In this document: positions 1 to 8,309 of the stretch, piece by piece
Layout of the letters: each line of letters starts with the position of its first letter
Position numbering within the stretch: position 1 is the first letter of the stretch
Assembly (NCBI RefSeq): GCF_023721815.1
Contig: NZ_JAMDLI010000008.1
Span: forward strand, 1-64,000
DNA length: 64,000 nucleotides
From: Pleomorphomonas sp. JP5
GTDB taxonomy: Bacteria; Pseudomonadota; Alphaproteobacteria; Rhizobiales; Pleomorphomonadaceae
Direction: 5' to 3'
Notes under the pieces: model-generated
Told to the model about the DNA's origin: nothing
Databases searched by the model: none
Seen by the model: only the letters and a program-made list of their open reading frames with translations
Made by a program: the position numbers and the translations under genes

Positions 1-78
1 GCAACCCGATACGACAGACGTGTCAGCAACTTCTTGAGCTTCATCCATCTCGCCGCAGCCATGCTATGGATGCGCTGA
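1..78 (+). pseudogene. 3' end of an IS5-like transposase (partial at window edge)
   Basis: Frame 1 from base 1 reads 25 codons, ending ...NFLSFIHLAAAMLWMR, then TGA at 76-78. This ending, with an (R)NFL-x-FIHLA core followed by a short hydrophobic tail, matches the C-terminus of IS5-family DDE transposases, where the last helix follows the catalytic glutamate. Only the tail is in the window, so I cannot tell whether the element is intact or a remnant. No other part of an insertion sequence is seen, and the inverted repeat cannot be defined from one end. The family call rests on recognising a short motif. Confidence 0.55.
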
Positions 79-128
79 ATGTCGATTCAGCCTAGGGCGT
101 TTTGCGAATCTGGGTGATCACAGAACTC

Positions 129-148
129 GGGGGCGCCTTGGCGCCCCC
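129..148. terminator. Perfect GC-rich hairpin between transposase tail and EF-G gene
   Basis: GGGGGCGCC at 129-137 pairs with GGCGCCCCC at 140-148. Plus-strand reading is followed by GTTTCGTGT, a weak U-tract. It lies 26 bases beyond the stop of the minus-strand EF-G gene, so it may end transcripts from either side. Confidence 0.55.
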
Positions 149-174
149 GTTTCGTGTCAGACCTCAGGACCGGC

Positions 175-2247
175 TCAAGCCGCCGCAAGTTCGCCCTTGC
201 GCTTGTCGACCACCTTCTGCGCCACCGGTCCGGAGAGCTCCTGAAGATGGTCGAACTCCGCCTCGAAGGTACCGACGCCGGCCGTCGCCGATCGTAGCTC
301 GACGATCAGCATGCCCATCTCGGCCTGCGGGATCAATGCTTCGGTCACATCCCAGCCTTGCCAGCCGTCACGACCGTCGAAGCCGAGAAGCTGACCACGC
401 CGTCCGGTGACGATCTGGTTGATGCGAGCGGTAAACTCGCTCGGCCCGTAGAACTTCACTTTCAGGATTGGCTCCAGCAGCACCGGCGAGCACTGCGGTA
501 GTCCTTCGCGCATGCCGATGCCGGCCGCCGTCTTGAAGGCCATGTCGGAACTGTCGACCGGGTGGAACGAACCATCGGACAGCGTCACCTTGACGTCCAC
601 CAGCGGAAAGCCGAGGGCGCCCCGCTTCAGGCTTTCGACGACGCCTTCTTCGATCGCCGGGAAGTAGTTCTTCGGCACGGCGCCACCGGTGACCACTTCA
701 GCGAAAGCGAAGCCCTCGCCGCGCCCCAGCGGCTCGATGGTCAAGACGCAATCGCCGAACTGACCGTGACCGCCCGATTGCTTCTTGTGGCGGCCGCGCA
801 CGGTGATCGACGACTTGATGGTCTCCCGGTAGGGAATGACGGGATCTCGCGTCACCACGGCGACGCCGAACCGGTTCTGCAAACGTTCGAGCTGAACGCG
901 CAGGTGCATTTCTCCCTGCCCCTCGATCCGTGTCTCCGCCGTGTCGGCGTCCTGCACGACTACAAGCGACGGGTCCTCTTCCGCGAGACGCCCCAGCGCC
1001 GTCGACAACTTGACGTCATCCTTGGCTTCCTTCGAGGCCACCACCATGGAGATGACCGGCGGCGGCGGAATGAGCGGCGCGAGCTCCTGTGGCGGCGCCT
1101 TGCCGGACGACAACGTCAAGCCCGTCTCGGCTGGATCGACCTTGCCAATACCGACCACAGAACCCGCGACTGCCTCCGGCATCTTGCTCGGCGCTCCCGT
1201 ACCGAGCGCATAAAGGCCGGACACGCGACCAACCGTGCCATCGGCGGCCGTCAGCGCCAAGCCGTCGGTGAGTTTGCCCGAGAGCACCCGCACGATGGAG
1301 AGCTTGCCGGCATGCGAAGTCTGCACGGTCTTGGCCACTTGCACGATGGTCTCGGTGGCGTCGGAAAGCCCCAGCCGCGCTCGCGTTTCGTCGATGCCGG
1401 CCGCGTCATGACGCAGCGCCTTGAGAAGGCGGGTGATGCCATTCCCCCGCTCCGCCGAACCCACGAACACCGGCGTGATCTGCCCGGACCGCATTTCCTT
1501 GCGCAAATCCTGGAAGATCTGGCTTCGATCGGGAGCGACGTCGGACAGCAGTTCCTCCATCAGCTCGTCATCATAGTCGGCAAGGCGCTCCAGCATCTCG
1601 TAGCGGGCGGTCAACTCGTCGGCCTGATGATCGGAGGGAATGGGAACTTCCTGGCTTTCGGCGTGTTCGCGGTAGACCAGCGCCCGTTCGAGGGCCAACT
1701 CGATGGTGCCTACGGCCGCCCCGTCCTTCCAGATCGGAATCTGACGCAATACCAGCGGCGTCGTCGACGCCGACTGCATGAGCTTCAGGGTATCGCGCAA
1801 CGTGGCATCGGCCTTGTCGATCTTGTTGACGAACAGCACGTGGGGAACGCCCGCCGCTTCCAGGCGCCGAAGTACAAGTTGCAGGGCTGGGATCTTCTTC
1901 TCGTCCGCCTCGCAAACCACCACCGCCACATCGGCGACGGCCAACACGGGCTGCATCTCGAAGGCGAACTCGACAAAGCCCGGGCAATCCAGGAAGGTGT
2001 AGCGGTCGCCCAGGAACTCGGCGTCCGCAGCGTTGAGGTCTATGCCCATGCCGTGGGCACGAGCCTCCTTGGAGCGGTCGCCAACGCTACTGCCCGCTGC
2101 CACGTTGCCAGCTTTCGGAATTGCCCCCGTCCGCTCGAGGATCGCCTCGAGAAGCGTTGTTTTGCCGCTGCCGTGAGGCCCCACGATGGCAACGCAACGG
2201 GGGCCGGCTGCTCTGCCGTCGGTGGTTGTTCCGGTATGCTCTGACAT
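175..2247 (-). CDS. Elongation factor G paralogue (EF-G2-like GTPase)
   Basis: The 690-residue protein has the full EF-G layout: an N-terminal GTPase domain, then domains II to V. Visible GTPase motifs are GPHGSGKT (residues 23-30), DCPG (87-90) and NKID (141-144). The P-loop lacks the AHVDAGKT form of canonical translocases, which fits the second EF-G-like family found in many rhizobia next to the str-operon fusA. The start ATG is preceded by CTGGAGGT at good spacing. It stands alone with hairpins on both sides, and no ribosomal or tuf genes are adjacent. Its exact role in translocation, recycling or stress is not known from sequence. Confidence 0.9.
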   Translation of the reverse strand: MSEHTGTTTDGRAAGPRCVAIVGPHGSGKTTLLEAILERTGAIPKAGNVAAGSSVGDRSKEARAHGMGIDLNAADAEFLGDRYTFLDCPGFVEFAFEMQPVLAVADVAVVVCEADEKKIPALQLVLRRLEAAGVPHVLFVNKIDKADATLRDTLKLMQSASTTPLVLRQIPIWKDGAAVGTIELALERALVYREHAESQEVPIPSDHQADELTARYEMLERLADYDDELMEELLSDVAPDRSQIFQDLRKEMRSGQITPVFVGSAERGNGITRLLKALRHDAAGIDETRARLGLSDATETIVQVAKTVQTSHAGKLSIVRVLSGKLTDGLALTAADGTVGRVSGLYALGTGAPSKMPEAVAGSVVGIGKVDPAETGLTLSSGKAPPQELAPLIPPPPVISMVVASKEAKDDVKLSTALGRLAEEDPSLVVVQDADTAETRIEGQGEMHLRVQLERLQNRFGVAVVTRDPVIPYRETIKSSITVRGRHKKQSGGHGQFGDCVLTIEPLGRGEGFAFAEVVTGGAVPKNYFPAIEEGVVESLKRGALGFPLVDVKVTLSDGSFHPVDSSDMAFKTAAGIGMREGLPQCSPVLLEPILKVKFYGPSEFTARINQIVTGRRGQLLGFDGRDGWQGWDVTEALIPQAEMGMLIVELRSATAGVGTFEAEFDHLQELSGPVAQKVVDKRKGELAAA

Positions 2248-2510
2248 GGCTGACCTCCAGATACGTTTCCGTTATGTTCTCGCCTGTCCAATTCCGCAGC
2301 CCCCGTTTCCCGGGACTGCGGAGCGTTCACTCTTGGGTCGGACACCCCTCCTCCGATGGCCGACAAGGCAAGAATGTGCCTGTTTTCAAGGCTTGGCAAT
2401 ACGGGCAAGCGGCAGCTGGCGCGGAACCCGACTAAGGGATGAACGCGTTGCCGGGCGGGCAAGTTGCCCTGTGGGAAAACATCCGGAGAAAAGATGGCAG
2501 GCAGGAATCA

Positions 2511-2550
2511 GACGCGGGATGTCGTCCCCACGAGGCCGACATCCCGCGTC
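2511..2550 (-). terminator. 14-bp perfect hairpin downstream of GH4 gene
   Basis: GACGCGGGATGTCG (2511-2524) pairs without mismatch with 2537-2550 around a 12-base loop. No U-tract follows on either strand, so it may stabilise the mRNA 3' end or need Rho. It lies after the second hairpin at 2601-2625 on the minus-strand transcript. Confidence 0.45.
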
Positions 2551-2600
2551 ACTGGAGCCGGCGCTCGCCTCGGGAGGAACGGAAGCGAGAGCCGGGAGAT

Positions 2601-2625
2601 CGGGAGCGGATGGTCTCCGCTCCCG
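2601..2625 (-). terminator. Hairpin just after the GH4 stop codon
   Basis: CGGGAGCGGA (2601-2610) pairs with TCCGCTCCCG (2616-2625) around a 5-base loop. It begins 15 bases downstream of the minus-strand gene ending at 2641 and is a likely end signal for the sugar operon. There is no U-run. Confidence 0.5.
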
Positions 2626-2640
2626 GCTGTCGGGCGGTTC

Positions 2641-3996
2641 TCAGCCGAGACGAGCCCACTCAGGCAGCATGTCGCCATGGGCGCGGCAGAGATCGTCGAC
2701 CAGCGACCAGATCTGGTCGAGGTCGAGCTCGGCGGCCGTGTGCGGATCCATCATCGCCGCGTGGTAGAGGTGCTCGCGATTCTCGGTCATCAGTGCTGCC
2801 ACCGTCAGCTCCTGGACGTTGACGTTGGTGCGTATCAGCGCGGTGAGCTGCGGCGGCAGATCGCCGACGTAGGTCGGCTGAATGCCGGAGGCGTCGACGA
2901 GACAGGGGACCTCGGCCGCGCAATAGTCCGGCAGCGACGTGATGCAGCCATTGTTGCGGACATTGCCGTAGATCACTGACGGTTCACCCGTCCAGACTGA
3001 GTTGATGATCTGAGAGGCATACTCGTGGCTCTCCTTTACCTCGACGGTGTCGGAAGCCTTCAACGCCTCAAGATCCTTCTCCCAGCGGGCGATCTGCTCG
3101 ACGCAACGCTTGGGATACTCGTCGAGCGGAATGCCGAACTTCTCGATGAGGTCGTCGCGGCCTTCCTTGATGAACCACGGCGTATACTCGGCAAAGTGCT
3201 CGGAGCTCTCGGTGACAAAGTAACCGAGCCGCGTCAGCATCTCGTAGCGCACCTTGTTGGGACAACGCGGGTTCCAGCTCGACGGCTTGGGATAGCGGCC
3301 TTCGCGGTAGCCCCGGACCAAGTCGGGATAGAGGTTACGGTAGCTGCCGTCGGCCTGGCGATGCTCGAACTTCAGGTAGAAGGCCATGTGGTTGATGCCG
3401 GCCGCCCGATAACGAATCTCCGAGATCGGAATCTCCAGGTCACGGGCCAGCTCCTCGGCGGTACCCTGCACAGAGTGGCAGAGACCAACCTGGCGAATTT
3501 TCGGGTACTTGGCCGAAATAGCCCAGGTGTTGATCGCCATGGGATTGACATACTGGAGCAACACCGCGCTCGGGCAGACCTCCATCATGTCGGCGCAGAT
3601 AGCCCAGAGGTGCGGGACCGTGCGGACGCCGCGCATGATGCCGCCAACGCCCAGCGTGTCGGCGATGGTCTGGCGCAGACCGTACTTCTTGGGCACGTCG
3701 AAATCGGTGACCGTGGCCGGCTTGTAGCCGCCGATCTGGAAGGCGACCACGACGAAGTCGGCGCCTTCGAGCGCCTTGCGGCGGTCGGTATAGGTCTCGA
3801 TCTTCGCCGGGGCATCGAGCAGCCTGACGAGACGGCCGACGACCATTTCGCTTTCTGCAAGACGCTTCTCGTTGACGTCCATCAAGGCGATGGTCGCGCC
3901 CTTGAGTGCCGGCCGGTGCAGCACGTCGCCGAGGATGTTCTTCATGAACACCGTCGAACCGGCACCGATGAAGGTGATCTTGGGATTGGCCGCCAT
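2641..3996 (-). CDS. melA: Alpha-galactosidase, glycoside hydrolase family 4
   Basis: Family 4 glycosidases are NAD- and metal-dependent and cleave through a redox step at C3. The 451-residue product shows the dinucleotide-binding GAGS (11-14), an NPMAINTW segment and the metal-site motif CHSV. In this family CHSV is the signature reported for alpha-galactosidases. A second histidine lies in GINHMAFY. A longer reading frame adds 35 residues, but the ATG at 3996 has GGAGGAAAG upstream and places the Rossmann motif at the expected position. It is the last gene downstream of the peptide-type ABC importer and a paralogue of the gene at 10607-12067. The cytoplasmic product would hydrolyse imported melibiose- or raffinose-type sugars. 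Confidence 0.85.
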   Translation of the reverse strand: MAANPKITFIGAGSTVFMKNILGDVLHRPALKGATIALMDVNEKRLAESEMVVGRLVRLLDAPAKIETYTDRRKALEGADFVVVAFQIGGYKPATVTDFDVPKKYGLRQTIADTLGVGGIMRGVRTVPHLWAICADMMEVCPSAVLLQYVNPMAINTWAISAKYPKIRQVGLCHSVQGTAEELARDLEIPISEIRYRAAGINHMAFYLKFEHRQADGSYRNLYPDLVRGYREGRYPKPSSWNPRCPNKVRYEMLTRLGYFVTESSEHFAEYTPWFIKEGRDDLIEKFGIPLDEYPKRCVEQIARWEKDLEALKASDTVEVKESHEYASQIINSVWTGEPSVIYGNVRNNGCITSLPDYCAAEVPCLVDASGIQPTYVGDLPPQLTALIRTNVNVQELTVAALMTENREHLYHAAMMDPHTAAELDLDQIWSLVDDLCRAHGDMLPEWARLG

Positions 3997-4177
3997 CTTC
4001 GCTTTCCTCCAGGCAAACAGATTTCCCGCACGAACCGGCGCTGCCGGTCCGCCATAGGGGACTGGTTTGATGTTTTCCGTTTCGGGGCCCCGAGCCGTCA
4101 CTCTCGACGTTCGGAGCCCTTGTCGGGGACCGCGATGCCTCCCTGGGAGCGCATGGCGTGCCCCGGATTACCGCCGC

Positions 4178-5842
4178 CTAAGCGGCCACTTCGAAGGCCG
4201 CCTTCACCAGCTTTTCGGTGTAGGCGGTTTTGGGTTTGAACAGGACTTCCTCGACCGGTCCCTCCTCGACGATCTGCCCATGCTGCATGACGATGACGCG
4301 ATGGCAGAGCGCCCGGACAACCTTGAGGTCGTGGGAAATGAAGAGATAGCTGAGCCCCCGCTCGTCCTGCAGCTTGCGCAGGAGATCGATGATCTGAGCC
4401 TGCACGGACAGGTCGAGCGCCGACGTCGGCTCGTCGAGCAGGATGAACTCCGGCTCAAGCGCGATGGCGCGGGCGATGGCGATGCGCTGCCTCTGACCGC
4501 CGGAGAACTCGTGCGGAAAGCGCGACAGGATGTTGGTCGGCAGCCCGGCCGCCGTGAGCGCGTCGCGAACCCGATCGAGACGTTCCGCCCGGTTGGCGCC
4601 GATACCGTTGACGACCAGCCCTTCCTCGATGATCTGGCAGACCGACATGCGAGGGTTGAGCGAGGAAAACGGATCCTGAAACACCACCTGCATGCGCGAC
4701 CTGAGCGGTCTCAGTTCTTCCCGGCTCTTGCCGTGGATAGGCTTGCCGTCAAAGTAAATCTCACCACCATCGGGATCGGACAGGCGGATCAGGGCCTGGC
4801 CAAACGTGGTCTTGCCGGAGCCACTCTCGCCGACGATGCCCAACGTCTCGTGGCGGCGCAGCGTCAGGCTGAGATTATCGACGGCGACCAGCTCGTGAAA
4901 CTCGGCGTTGAAGAAACCGCCCTTCTTGAGCATGAAGGCAACGCGAACATCCTTGCCCGCGAGCATCACCGGCGACTCAGCCGGCAACGGATTGGCGTGG
5001 CCACGTGGCTCAGACCCGAGCAGGTGGCGGGTGTAGGGATGCCGAGGATTGCCGAACAGCGCCTCGGTGGTGTTGTGTTCCTTCACCTCCCCCTTCTGCA
5101 TCACGTAGACGTAGTCGGAGAACTTGCGGACTACGGTGAGATCGTGGGTGATCAGGATCACCGCCATGCCATGCCGCTGTTGCAGATCGCGGATCAGCTG
5201 AAGGATCTGTGCCTGGACCGTCACGTCGAGGGCCGTCGTCGGCTCGTCGGCGATCAGCACGTCGGGATTGTTGGCGAGCGCCATGGCGATCATCACGCGC
5301 TGGCGCTGCCCACCCGACAGCTGGTGCGGATATTGGTTGATGCGCGATTCCGGCTCTGGAATGTGCACTTCCCGCAAGAGTTCGATCGCCTTCTCGCGCG
5401 CCTTGGCCTTCGACAGCTTCTGATGGATACGGATCGCCTCCACGATCTGGGTGCCGATCGAGTAGACCGGGTTCAGAGAGGATAGCGGCTCCTGGAATAT
5501 CATCGAGATGCGATTGCCGCGCAGCACACGGCGGCGCTGCGACGACCACTTGAGCACGTCGTCGCCGTTGAAGAGGATGCTGGCGTCGGGGGCGACACGC
5601 GCGCGTTTCGACAGCAGTCCCATGATGGTTCGAGCGGTAACGGACTTGCCGGAGCCGCTTTCGCCCACCACGGCGATGGTCTCGCCGCGATAGAGCTGCA
5701 TCGACACACCGCGTACCGCCTCCACTTCGCCGTCCTCGACCTTGAAGCGGACGGCGACATTCCGGCAATCGATAATCGGTTCCCCTGTGCGGCTTTCATG
5801 ATCGAGCCGCACGTCCGGAGCGAGGTTTTCGTCTCTGTCCAT
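4178..5842 (-). CDS. Fused double ABC ATPase of an oligopeptide/alpha-galactoside-type importer
   Basis: Two complete ABC domains lie in one 554-residue chain, as in DppD-DppF fusions. Walker A motifs are GESGSGKS (60-67) and GESGSGKT (338-345). Signatures are LSGGQRQR (175-182) and FSGGQRQR in the second half, with LIADEP and LLDEP Walker B motifs. Each half ends in the region typical of peptide-class ATPases (NPRHPYT after the first). An in-frame TTG at 5857 overlaps the upstream stop, but the ATG at 5842 has GAGGAAG seven bases upstream and is preferred. It energises the permeases encoded just upstream. The locus resembles the Sinorhizobium meliloti agp system for melibiose and raffinose. 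Confidence 0.88.
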   Translation of the reverse strand: MDRDENLAPDVRLDHESRTGEPIIDCRNVAVRFKVEDGEVEAVRGVSMQLYRGETIAVVGESGSGKSVTARTIMGLLSKRARVAPDASILFNGDDVLKWSSQRRRVLRGNRISMIFQEPLSSLNPVYSIGTQIVEAIRIHQKLSKAKAREKAIELLREVHIPEPESRINQYPHQLSGGQRQRVMIAMALANNPDVLIADEPTTALDVTVQAQILQLIRDLQQRHGMAVILITHDLTVVRKFSDYVYVMQKGEVKEHNTTEALFGNPRHPYTRHLLGSEPRGHANPLPAESPVMLAGKDVRVAFMLKKGGFFNAEFHELVAVDNLSLTLRRHETLGIVGESGSGKTTFGQALIRLSDPDGGEIYFDGKPIHGKSREELRPLRSRMQVVFQDPFSSLNPRMSVCQIIEEGLVVNGIGANRAERLDRVRDALTAAGLPTNILSRFPHEFSGGQRQRIAIARAIALEPEFILLDEPTSALDLSVQAQIIDLLRKLQDERGLSYLFISHDLKVVRALCHRVIVMQHGQIVEEGPVEEVLFKPKTAYTEKLVKAAFEVAA

Positions 5843-5853
5843 GTTCGGCTTCC

Positions 5854-6981
5854 TCAATAGGGGTCGATCGCGTCACGCAGACCATCGCCGAGCGCATTGA
5901 AGGCGAAGACGGTCGCGAAGACGAAGGCCACGGGCGACAGAATCCAAGGATAGGAGCCGATAGCCGAGTAGTTGGAGGTATCCTGCAGCATCAGTCCCCA
6001 GGAGATCAGTGGCGGCTTCACGGCAAAGCCGAGGAAGCCGAGGAAGCTTTCGAGCAACACCACGTTGGGGATGGCCAGCGTCACGGCGACGATGACGTGG
6101 CTCATGACGTTGGGGAAGATGTGCTGGAAGATGATGCGCCGGTCGCGAGCGCCGATGGCCATCGCCGCACGGACGTAGTCGATGCGGGCGAGAGCCAAGG
6201 TTTTTCCTCGCACCTCTCGCGACAACTGCGCCCATCCTAGCGCCGACATCACGAAGATGACGAATGCGAGGAATACCGACGTCGGCGCCGTCACCGGGAT
6301 CAACGAGGTGAGTGCGAGATAGAGAGGCAACTGCGGGAAGGCCAGCACCAACTCGACGAAACGCTGCATCCAAATGTCGAACCGACCGCCGAAATAACCG
6401 GAGACCATGCCGACCGTCGTGCCAACGACAGTGACGATCGACACCACGGTGAGCGCGATCATCAGCGAGATACGCGAGCCGTAGAGGGCGCGCGACAAGA
6501 CATCGCGCCCAAACTTGTCGGTGCCGAGGAAATGCACCGGCTTGCCGTCGATGGCGCCAAACAGGTGCCGCTCCGCCGGAATCACCCAGAGCAGCTTGTA
6601 GGGCGCGCCCTTGACGAAGAAGCCGAGGTAGCGGGGATTGTCGTAGTCCGGCCCGATCAGGGGTTGATAGGTGATCGGGTCGAGCTCCTCCCCCTCCACC
6701 ATCGGGTAGATGCGCGGAGAAAAGCTCCAGTTCCCGTCCTTGTCGGCGAAGGAAACGGTCTCGGGTTGCGAGTAGCCGACATCGGTCAACTTCGGATCGA
6801 CCGGCGACAGAAAGTCGGCAAACAAGGCGATGAACACCAGGAGGATGACCATCACCAGTCCGGCCATGCCAGTCCACGAGCGCTTGAGGCGCCGCCAGAC
6901 CAGGGAGACATAGCTCTCGCTGCCGTGCGTCTCGACGATTTCGCCGGCGTCGTTCAGGGTGGATTCGCCAGGAACTAGCAT
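5854..6981 (-). CDS. ABC importer permease, OppC/DppC class
   Basis: This 375-residue inner-membrane permease has one N-terminal membrane segment, a long periplasmic insert (about residues 60-150) and a C-terminal five-helix core carrying the inner-membrane binding-protein-dependent transport signature, which docks to the ATPase. The insert is longer than in classical DppC and is like YejE- and AgpC-type permeases. GGAGGAG precedes the ATG. The start overlaps the stop of the upstream permease by one base and the stop lies 11 bases before the ATPase start, so the three genes are translationally coupled. The substrate is inferred from the flanking GH4 enzymes, not from the permease itself. Confidence 0.87.
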   Translation of the reverse strand: MLVPGESTLNDAGEIVETHGSESYVSLVWRRLKRSWTGMAGLVMVILLVFIALFADFLSPVDPKLTDVGYSQPETVSFADKDGNWSFSPRIYPMVEGEELDPITYQPLIGPDYDNPRYLGFFVKGAPYKLLWVIPAERHLFGAIDGKPVHFLGTDKFGRDVLSRALYGSRISLMIALTVVSIVTVVGTTVGMVSGYFGGRFDIWMQRFVELVLAFPQLPLYLALTSLIPVTAPTSVFLAFVIFVMSALGWAQLSREVRGKTLALARIDYVRAAMAIGARDRRIIFQHIFPNVMSHVIVAVTLAIPNVVLLESFLGFLGFAVKPPLISWGLMLQDTSNYSAIGSYPWILSPVAFVFATVFAFNALGDGLRDAIDPY

Positions 6982-7991
6982 CAGTTGGCTCCTCCACCAA
7001 GGCGGATACGGGGATCGAGAAGAGCAAGCAGGATGTCGGCGATGATGTTGCCAACGATCAGCGTGGCGGAGAGTACGAGCATGAAAGTGGCTGTGACGTA
7101 GACGTCGCCGACGGCCATCGATCCGACAATGGCCGGGCCAACGGTTGGAAGGGCAAAGATGATGGCGGTTTCGATTTCGCCAGTCAGCATGTAGGGCAGC
7201 ACGACACCCTGATACATGACGAGAGGATGCAGCGCATTGGGCACCGCGTGCCGCAGGATCACGACACCTTCCGAAAGCCCCTTGGCCCGCGCCGTTTCGA
7301 CATACTGGGCGTTGAGAGTGTCGAGCAGATTACCGCGCATCACACGCATGTTGTAGGCAAGGCCGCCGAAGGTAGCGATGGCAACCACAGGCCAGACATG
7401 CTGTACGAGATTGACGAACTTGCCCCATGACCAGGGCGCACCGCCATATTTTGGCGAGAAGAAGCTGTTGATCTCACTGACATTGAAGTGGAACACAAGA
7501 ATATAGACGATCACCAGCGCCATGAGAAATCGTGGAACCGTCATACCCAGGAAGGATATGAAAGACAGCAGGCTGTCTATCCATGAATACTGCTTGGTCG
7601 CTGCTATGATTCCGAAGGATATGCCTATGACGGAAGCCAACAAGTGGCATGTCAGCGCCAGTAGAAGCGTTCTGGGCAGACGCTCGGCCACCACGTCGGC
7701 AACCGGGCGGTTGTAGAAGAAGCTGCGGCCGAAATCGCCTTTGGTCACCATGCCGGCGATCCAGTTGACGTACTGGACAGGGATCGGCTTATCGAGCCCG
7801 TGCTCATGGGCATAGGCTTTCGCCTGCGCATCGGCTTGCTCGAAGGAAGCGCCGCCCTGGTTGATCAGCTGCGAGCGAATGAAATCGCTGTAGTCGCCCG
7901 GCGGGGCCTGAATGATGGCGAACGTGACGACGCTCAGGATGAAGAGAACCGGGATCGCCGAGGCGATGCGGATGAGCAAGAAGCGGAACAT
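6981..7991 (-). CDS. ABC importer permease, OppB/DppB class
   Basis: The 336-residue protein starts with the typical DppB membrane anchor MFRFLLIRIASAIPVLF, followed by a periplasmic stretch and the conserved permease core (NMRVMRGNLLD... ARAKGLSE... HAVPNALHPL). It partners the DppC-type permease with which it overlaps by one base. The start has AGGAAG about ten bases upstream. It is separated from the binding-protein gene by 318 bases holding two strong hairpins, so permease synthesis is probably kept lower than that of the binding protein. Confidence 0.88.
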   Translation of the reverse strand: MFRFLLIRIASAIPVLFILSVVTFAIIQAPPGDYSDFIRSQLINQGGASFEQADAQAKAYAHEHGLDKPIPVQYVNWIAGMVTKGDFGRSFFYNRPVADVVAERLPRTLLLALTCHLLASVIGISFGIIAATKQYSWIDSLLSFISFLGMTVPRFLMALVIVYILVFHFNVSEINSFFSPKYGGAPWSWGKFVNLVQHVWPVVAIATFGGLAYNMRVMRGNLLDTLNAQYVETARAKGLSEGVVILRHAVPNALHPLVMYQGVVLPYMLTGEIETAIIFALPTVGPAIVGSMAVGDVYVTATFMLVLSATLIVGNIIADILLALLDPRIRLGGGAN

Positions 7992-8148
7992 GGGTCTGAG
8001 ACTTCCTGACTCTTGTCATGGATTTTGAAGGACCCATCTCTTGCGAAACGGGCTGGCTTGGATCGCCATCGGCCAGCGGCCACTGATGGCTGAAGATCTT
8101 AGGCTCCCTCGGACTCCCGGACAATTCTGCGGAGGTCTCGGAAGAAGT

Positions 8149-8177
8149 GTCCCGGCGGCGGGGGGCACCGCCGGGAC
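8149..8177 (-). terminator. Hairpin with short U-rich tail in importer operon spacer
   Basis: GTCCCGGCGG (8149-8158) pairs with CCGCCGGGAC (8168-8177). On the minus strand the stem is followed by ACTTCTTCC, a weak U-rich tail. It probably attenuates read-through into the permease genes. Confidence 0.5.
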
Positions 8178-8255
8178 GCTGCAGCATCCGCCGATCGGAC
8201 TGGATCCGATCGACAAGCGGCTGCTCAGCCAGGGACTCGGAAGCACTCTTAAGTT

Positions 8256-8281
8256 GCCGACCAGATGTTCATCTGGTCGGC
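8256..8281 (-). terminator. 12-bp perfect inverted repeat after the binding-protein gene
   Basis: GCCGACCAGATG (8256-8267) and CATCTGGTCGGC (8270-8281) are perfectly complementary around two bases. It begins 29 bases after the stop of the solute-binding protein gene on the minus strand. It is a likely 3'-end stabiliser or terminator. Confidence 0.55.
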
Positions 8282-8309
8282 GAGTGCCCGGGCCTTTCGA
8301 GTGGGAAGA

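Larger units (their letters stand above)
2248..2640. other. Intergenic region with several hairpins, no gene seen
   Basis: No credible coding frame. It holds the ribosome-binding site of the EF-G gene, inverted repeats TCCGCAG/CTGCGGA (2293-2299/2316-2322) and GGGCAA/TTGCCC (2457-2462/2464-2469), and the two longer hairpins listed separately near the end of the GH4 gene. Confidence 0.6.
7992..8309. other. Hairpin-rich spacer inside the importer operon, no gene
   Basis: No coding frame is credible. Two inverted repeats (8149-8177 and 8256-8281) lie between the binding-protein gene and the permease genes. This is the classic position for mRNA processing or partial termination in ABC importer operons. 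Confidence 0.6.
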
